Source of the DNA: Streptomyces coeruleorubidus
Lineage (GTDB): Bacteria; Actinomycetota; Actinomycetes; Streptomycetales; Streptomycetaceae
DNA length: 64,000 bases
Direction: 5' to 3'
Assembly: GCF_028885415.1 (NCBI RefSeq)
Contig: NZ_CP118527.1
Location: 1,860,001-1,924,000 of the forward strand
The notes beneath the pieces were generated by a model. It ran no database searches. It had not been told where the DNA came from and was given only the letters and a program-made list of their open reading frames with translations. A program made the translations under genes and the position numbers. Positions 63,311 through 64,000 of the stretch are shown in pieces. The first letter of the stretch is position 1, and the number at the start of each line of letters is the position of its first letter.

Positions 63311-64000
63311 TCAGGCGAGATACGCCGGAGCCGCCACGGGCAACGTAAATCGGAACTCGGCACCTGCGCCCGGCGCGCGGCCGACCGTGATGGTGCCGCC
63401 GTGGGCTTCGACGATGCCCTTGACGATGTAGAGCCCGAGGCCGGTGCCACCGCGCTTGCTGCCCCGCCAGAAGCGGGTGAAGACGCGGTTCATGGACTCC
63501 TCCGGGATGCCGGGTCCCTCGTCGCTCACCGTGACCGACGTGGCTGCGTTCTCGGCGTACTCGCCCTCGCGGAGGGACGCCGTGGCCGTGATGTCGATCG
63601 TGACAGTTCCCTCGCCGTGCCGCACGGCATTTTCCAGGAGGTTGCTGAGCACCTGGTCGATCTTGTCGGGGTCGGCCCACAGGTCGGGCAGCGGCTGCTG
63701 GACGCGCAGCAGGAACCGGTCGGCGGGCAGCCCGGCGGCGACGTAGGCCTGGATGTGCCGTCCGACGGCGGCGCCGATGTCGACGGGCTGGCGCCGCACC
63801 TCCAGCCGACCGGAGTCGATCCGCGAGATGTCCAGCAGCTCGGCGATGAGCCGGGTGACCCGGTCGGCGTCGGCGTCGACGGTCTCCAGCATCAGCCGCT
63901 TCTGGTCGTCGGTGAAGCGTTCCCACTTGGCGAGCAGCGTGGCGGTGAAGCCCTTGACGGAGGTGAGCGGGGAGCGCAGCTCGTGGGCGACGGTGGCGAT
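63311..64000 (-). CDS. Sensor histidine kinase, N-terminus beyond window
   Basis: The C-terminal 229 residues of a kinase whose start lies past 64000. The phosphoacceptor segment is at the very edge (VAHELRSPLTSVKGFTATLL). It is followed by N-box LSNLLENAVRHGEG, G1 SDEGPGIPEE, F-box FTRFWRG and G2 GGTGLGLYIVKGIVEAHGG. The sensor part is not visible and no response regulator gene is in the window. It is separated from pheS by 127 bases on the same strand. Confidence 0.9.
   Translation of the reverse strand: MATVAHELRSPLTSVKGFTATLLAKWERFTDDQKRLMLETVDADADRVTRLIAELLDISRIDSGRLEVRRQPVDIGAAVGRHIQAYVAAGLPADRFLLRVQQPLPDLWADPDKIDQVLSNLLENAVRHGEGTVTIDITATASLREGEYAENAATSVTVSDEGPGIPEESMNRVFTRFWRGSKRGGTGLGLYIVKGIVEAHGGTITVGRAPGAGAEFRFTLPVAAPAYLA

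Overview
The window is a high-GC actinobacterial chromosome segment that reads as Streptomyces. Third codon positions are almost all G or C, GTG starts and GTGA/ATGA stop-start overlaps are common, and the gene content is typical: argCJBDR, cobalamin genes, pheST, MoxR/DUF58 genes and a Tat-signal glycerophosphodiesterase. argG sits directly upstream of argH here. No rRNA, tRNA or CRISPR array was seen.

Layout. 1-3.9 kb: end of an aminoglycoside-phosphotransferase-like gene, two small genes, a membrane Ser/Thr kinase and a NUDIX hydrolase. 3.9-12 kb (all minus): an RNA methyltransferase and a cobalamin block (cobL, a BluB-CobT fusion with a long low-complexity N-terminal extension and an apparent frameshift, and a siroheme/cobA-type methyltransferase). 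12-15.9 kb: a GNAT gene and the methionine ABC transporter metNIQ, preceded by a tiny ORF ending in Cys and Met codons that looks like a leader peptide. 16-21 kb: HAD hydrolase, two small membrane proteins, GNAT, sigma-like protein, glpQ-type phosphodiesterase and a PlsC acyltransferase. 21-27 kb: a tightly packed seven-gene minus-strand unit (secreted small protein, MoxR ATPase, DUF58, VWA protein, HtrA-like protease, response regulator, histidine kinase). 27-31 kb: lipoprotein, MFS exporter with its TetR regulator and a perfect operator palindrome, aldo/keto reductase.

31-34 kb: argG-argH behind a promoter overlapped by two ARG-box-like sites. 34-40 kb (plus strand): a secreted protein made of two near-identical domains, a flavin-oxidase-like protein, an L,D-transpeptidase-like protein, and a three-gene electron-transfer unit (ferric-reductase-like membrane flavoprotein, protein with three covalent-FMN domains, and ApbE flavin transferase). 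40-45 kb: argCJBDR operon. 45-51 kb: GH51 arabinofuranosidase, DUF6314 protein, then an aldehyde dehydrogenase pseudogene bracketed by IS630-type terminal repeats, and a histidine-phosphatase-fold protein lacking its catalytic histidines. 51-64 kb: GNAT, MocR-type regulator and EamA transporter whose divergent start codons overlap, DUF1918, GHL10 hydrolase, 3-hydroxybutyryl-CoA dehydrogenase, small coiled-coil membrane protein, NUDIX, TPR regulator, pheT, pheS and a truncated sensor kinase.

Themes: arginine synthesis is split into two operons whose promoters look ArgR-controlled, and argR is the last gene of one of them. The leader peptide suggests sulfur-amino-acid attenuation of metNIQ. A family of short GC-rich repeats built on GGGGCGCGGGGAACTGCGCG is scattered through the gene borders. 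Function calls rest on motifs and family knowledge; no database search was run.
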